This document shows, in pieces, positions 5,191 through 7,023 of a stretch of DNA of 7,023 nt. The notes below the pieces were generated by a model. The model had not been told where the DNA came from and searched no databases. It was given only the letters and a program-made list of their open reading frames with translations. This stretch comes from an uncultured bacterium. Its GTDB lineage: Bacteria > Bacillota > Clostridia > Oscillospirales > Ruminococcaceae. Location: the NCBI GenBank assembly GCA_905215595.1, contig CAJMQZ010000105.1, forward strand, positions 1 to 7,023, read 5' to 3'. Each line of letters begins with the position of its first letter. Position 1 is the first letter of the stretch. A program made the translations under genes and the position numbers.

Positions 5191-5985
5191 ATGTTTGAAC
5201 GCAAGAAAACGTCCGGGAAATTACTCTCTCTGCCCATCGACCAGATCCACCCGTCGCCCTTTCAGGCGCGGAAAAGCTTTGACGAGCAGGAGCTGACGGC
5301 ACTGGCGCAGAGCATCCGGGAGAACGGTCTGCTCCAGCCGGTCACGGTGCGCAGAGCGGCAGAGGGCTACGAGCTGGTGGCAGGGGAGCGGCGGCTGCGC
5401 GCCTGTCAGCTGGCAAAGATGACCACCATCCCCGCCATCCTGTGCAGCTACGCCGACGACCGCACCGCCGCGCTGGGTCTGCTGGAAAATATCCAGCGCG
5501 CCGACCTGAACCCCTTTGAGCAGGCGCAGGGGCTGCGGGATGTGATGGTGCTGTGGGACTGCACCCAAGCCGAAGCCGCCAAGCGTCTGGGCATGGCGCA
5601 GCCCACCTTTGCCAACAAGCTGCGGCTGTTGCAGCTGACGGCAGACCAGCGGCAGTTCGTGCTGGACAACAACCTTACCGAGCGCCACGCCCGCGCGGTG
5701 CTGCGTCTGCCGGAGAACCGCCGCAGCGAGGCGCTGATCACCATCGCCAAGCGCCGCCTGAACGCCCGCCAGACCGACAGCTACATCGAGCAGCTGCTGA
5801 ACAGCCCGCCCAAGGCCGGGCACCGCATCTCTATGGTGCGGGACGTGCGCATCTTTGTCAACACCATCGACCACGCCATCCGGCTGATGACCGACAACGG
5901 CGTGCCCGCCACCGCCCACCGGGAAGAAAAGGACGGCTACATCGAGTACACCGTACGCATCCCCACCGCAGCCGCGGAGAAGTGA
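5191..5985 (+). CDS. noc: Nucleoid occlusion protein Noc (ParB-family CTPase)
   Basis: DNA-binding ParB paralogue that, in Bacillus, binds dispersed Noc sites and stops the division septum forming over the chromosome. The 264-residue protein has the CTP-binding ParB N domain (about 11-105) with GERRLRA (65-71) and ENIQR (99-103), a helix-turn-helix at about 125-148 (TQAEAAKRLGMAQPTFANKLRLL), ERHARA (164-169), and the C-terminal VRDVRIFVNTI...YTVRIP dimerisation region that closely resembles Bacillus Noc. At positions that separate Noc from ParB specificity it has Gln137, Lys143, Gln148 and Arg165, a Noc-like set. The ATG at 5191 has AGGAAAGGGG upstream; longer in-frame starts would read through the terminator and operator. 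The N terminus (MFERKKTSGKLLSLP) is short and lacks the obvious amphipathic membrane helix of Bacillus Noc. A ParB orthologue is the main alternative and is less likely. Confidence 0.9.
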   Translation: MFERKKTSGKLLSLPIDQIHPSPFQARKSFDEQELTALAQSIRENGLLQPVTVRRAAEGYELVAGERRLRACQLAKMTTIPAILCSYADDRTAALGLLENIQRADLNPFEQAQGLRDVMVLWDCTQAEAAKRLGMAQPTFANKLRLLQLTADQRQFVLDNNLTERHARAVLRLPENRRSEALITIAKRRLNARQTDSYIEQLLNSPPKAGHRISMVRDVRIFVNTIDHAIRLMTDNGVPATAHREEKDGYIEYTVRIPTAAAEK

Positions 5986-5987
5986 AG

Positions 5988-6003
5988 TGTTCCATGTGGA
6001 ACA
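5988..6003 (+). promoter_or_regulatory. parS: parS site 2, immediately after noc
   Basis: TGTTCCATGTGGAACA, identical in this orientation to the site at 6472 and the reverse complement of that at 4364. It begins 3 bases past the last base of the noc stop codon and is otherwise in noncoding DNA. Confidence 0.87.
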
Positions 6004-6020
6004 GGGGAGACGCCCAAACG

Positions 6021-6160
6021 ACCCCCTCAGTCTGCTCACTGCGTTCGCAGCCAGCTCCCCCAAGGGGACGCCTTTCAGCATTGCCGCAAACTTTATCGCC
6101 ACCACCAAAAGCCGTCCCCTTGGGGAAGGTGGCATCGCCGTAGGCGATGACGGAAGGGGT
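6021..6160. repeat. Palindromic mini-element B between noc and parA
   Basis: Starts ACCCCCTCAGTC and ends GACGGAAGGGGT, imperfect inverted ends. The left arm has a CTGCG-TT-CGCAG hairpin, then CAGCTCCCCCAAGGGGACGCCTTT in two parts. The right arm has AAAAGCCGTCCCCTT and an ATCGCC-GTA-GGCGAT hairpin (6134-6148). The inner part and right arm are homologous to element A at 4015-4206; the left end matches element C nearly base for base. No protein-coding content. Confidence 0.75.
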
Positions 6161-6174
6161 TCTCCCGCAAGTAT

Positions 6175-6306
6175 AACCCTCTCAGTCTGCTCACTGCGTT
6201 CGCAGCCAGCTCCCCCGAAGGGGGAGCTTTTGGCATCTTCCGGCCAGCACGAATAAAGCTCCCCCTTCGGGGGAGCTGGCATCGCGCAGCGATGACTGAG
6301 AGGGTT
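6175..6306. repeat. Palindromic mini-element C with perfect inverted ends
   Basis: The terminal inverted repeat is perfect over 13 bp: AACCCTCTCAGTC (6175-6187) and its complement (6294-6306). Inside, 6206-6230 and 6255-6279 are perfect inverted copies over 25 bp, each containing AGCTCCCCC and GGGGGAGCT. Between end and inner repeat sit small hairpins CTGCG-TT-CGCAG (6194-6205) and ATCGC-GCA-GCGAT (6281-6293). The 132-bp unit could form a cruciform or a long RNA hairpin. It encodes no protein. Confidence 0.8.
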
Positions 6307-6307
6307 T

Positions 6308-6337
6308 GCCGTCCCCTTGGGCAAGACGGAAGGGGTA
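6308..6337. repeat. Truncated right end of a fourth palindromic element
   Basis: GCCGTCCCCTTGGG joined to CAAGACGGAAGGGGTA matches the right arm of element A (4154-4206) with 23 bases missing, namely those covering most of its side hairpin. It abuts element C, so C may have landed in or recombined with an older copy. Confidence 0.6.
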
Positions 6338-6353
6338 ATTTCCACTTTTCCAC
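6338..6353 (+). promoter_or_regulatory. Tandem TTCCAC boxes upstream of the parA promoter
   Basis: ATTTCCAC (6338-6345) is followed directly by TTTTCCAC (6346-6353), the same core found as inverted pairs upstream of mnmE and noc. They end 41 bp before the parA -35. Binding of DnaA is possible but the match to a full box (TTTTCCACC) is imperfect. Confidence 0.3.
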
Positions 6354-6394
6354 CCTCAAAAGTTAAAAATCCAGCCGAAAAACGCTCCAGATGG

Positions 6395-6423
6395 TTCAAA
6401 AAACAATTTGGATGTGTTATACT
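6395..6423 (+). promoter_or_regulatory. parA promoter
   Basis: TTCAAA (6395-6400) and TATACT (6418-6423) are separated by exactly 17 bp, matching the sigma-A type consensus at four and five of six positions. Transcription would start near 6430, giving a leader of about 85 nt that contains a hairpin and parS site 3. Confidence 0.7.
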
Positions 6424-6433
6424 AGAAGCCAAG

Positions 6434-6464
6434 GTGCCTGTCGGACGGGGAAACCGGCGGGCAC
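6434..6464 (+). other. Hairpin in the parA leader
   Basis: GTGCCTGTCGG (6434-6444) pairs with CCGGCGGGCAC (6454-6464) over 11 positions with two G-U pairs and a 9-nt purine-rich loop. The two G-U pairs favour an RNA role over a DNA site. No T tract follows, so it is not a terminator; it lies just downstream of the predicted transcript start and could stabilise the mRNA. Confidence 0.4.
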
Positions 6465-6471
6465 GACTGCG

Positions 6472-6487
6472 TGTTCCATGTGGAACA
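6472..6487 (+). promoter_or_regulatory. parS: parS site 3, in the parA leader
   Basis: TGTTCCATGTGGAACA, exactly the same 16 bp as site 2. It lies between the parA promoter and its ribosome binding site, where ParB loaded on it could hinder transcription of parA and the expected parB. Confidence 0.87.
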
Positions 6488-6515
6488 AATCTTTCCCCGG
6501 GAGGAAGAAAAGCGC

Positions 6516-7023
6516 GTGGCAAAAATTGTAGCGATCGCAAACCAGAAGGGCGGAGTGGGCAAAACCACCACCGCCGTCAACCTTTCGTCCTGCGTAGCGG
6601 CGCTGGGCAAAAAGGTGCTTATCGTAGATCTTGACCCGCAGGGCAACACCACCACAGGCTATGGCATCCCAAAGCGCAGCGTAGAAGCGGGCACTTATGA
6701 GGTGCTCATCGGCCGTGCAACGGCGGCGCAGGCCATCCGGCACACCGAGTACCGCACCGATGTCATCGGCTCCAACACCCGTCTGGCCGGCGCCAGCTTG
6801 GAAATGATCGACCTGCCCGGCCGTGAAGGGCGTCTGCGCAAGGCGCTGGCTGAGGTGCAGAAGGACTACGACTTCATCTTTATCGACTGCCCGCCCAGTC
6901 TGGATCTGCTCACCCTCAACGGCCTGAGCGCCTGCGACAGTGTGCTCATCCCGGTGCAGTGCGAGTACTATGCGCTGGAAGGTCTGTCGGAGCTCATCAG
7001 CACCCTCAAGACCATCCGCAAAA
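6516..7023 (+). CDS. parA: Chromosome partitioning ATPase ParA (Soj), 5' part
   Basis: ParA/MinD-family ATPase that binds DNA non-specifically as an ATP dimer and is released by ParB at parS, helping move and organise origins; in Bacillus it also acts on DnaA. The first 169 residues are present and the gene runs off the right edge. The deviant Walker A motif is NQKGGVGKTTT with Gly12 and Lys16, Walker A' is VLIVDLDPQGN with Asp38 and Asp40, and the Walker B strand DFIFIDCPPSL has Asp124. Gly12, Lys16 and Asp40 fall at the same numbers as in Bacillus Soj. The start is GTG at 6516, chosen because homology begins at AKIVAIANQKGG and GGGAGG (6499-6504) lies 11 bp upstream. It has its own promoter. 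parB is expected directly downstream but is not visible. The ParA DNA-contact arginines lie beyond the window. Confidence 0.95.
   Translation, partial: MAKIVAIANQKGGVGKTTTAVNLSSCVAALGKKVLIVDLDPQGNTTTGYGIPKRSVEAGTYEVLIGRATAAQAIRHTEYRTDVIGSNTRLAGASLEMIDLPGREGRLRKALAEVQKDYDFIFIDCPPSLDLLTLNGLSACDSVLIPVQCEYYALEGLSELISTLKTIRK

Noticed and set aside
6021..6337. CRISPR array from repeated GC-rich units after noc
   Set aside because: The repeats are of different lengths, lie in inverted arms and have no regular unique spacers.
6492..6507. Noc-site-like CTTTCCCCGGGAGGAA before parA
   Set aside because: Two mismatches within the core palindrome, and the sequence is already explained by the parA Shine-Dalgarno sequence.
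5221..6540. Long minus-strand open frame (439 codons) opposite noc and the following gap
   Set aside because: It crosses noc, three palindromic elements and the parA promoter; its composition follows the repeats and the antisense of noc, with no known domain.

Overview
The window is a stretch of a chromosome from a low-GC-type lineage with high-GC DNA. The gene order mnmE - mnmG - rsmG - noc - parA, all on the + strand, is the conserved block that lies beside the replication origin in Bacillus/Clostridium-type Firmicutes. Coding DNA is GC-rich, with mostly GCC, CTG and GGC codons. The gaps carry many short GC-rich palindromic repeats. That combination suggests an Oscillospiraceae gut clostridium of the Faecalibacterium/Subdoligranulum kind; this placement is inference from gene order, base composition and repeat style. 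The origin itself is not in the window.

Region by region: 1-279 holds the end of an inverted-repeat element and the mnmE leader, which has a TTTTCCACA inverted pair, a 14-bp palindrome and GC-rich hairpins. 280-1650 is mnmE. 1651-2143 is a 493-bp gap filled with repeats and hairpins. 2144-4012 is mnmG. 4013-4333 is a palindromic element followed by an AT-rich rsmG leader. 4334-5041 is rsmG, with a parS site inside its fifth percentile of codons. 5042-5190 has a terminator, a promoter and an operator-like inverted repeat. 5191-5985 is noc. A second parS follows 2 bp after the noc stop. 6021-6337 is a cluster of three palindromic elements. 6395-6515 is the parA promoter and leader with a third parS. 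6516 to the right edge is the 5' part of parA.

The genes fall into two groups. MnmE and MnmG form the complex that modifies the wobble uridine (U34) of certain tRNAs, and RsmG methylates G527 of 16S rRNA; these are translation-fidelity functions. Noc, ParA and the three parS sites belong to chromosome organisation: parS is the loading site for ParB (whose gene is expected just past the right edge), ParA is its partner ATPase, and Noc is the ParB paralogue that blocks division over the nucleoid.

I see no phage, CRISPR, toxin-antitoxin or defence system. The material most worth a second look is noncoding: three identical parS sites within about 2.1 kb (one inside rsmG), repeated TTTTCCAC boxes in leaders, a nested inverted repeat upstream of noc, and a palindromic mini-element family whose side hairpins change sequence but keep pairing.
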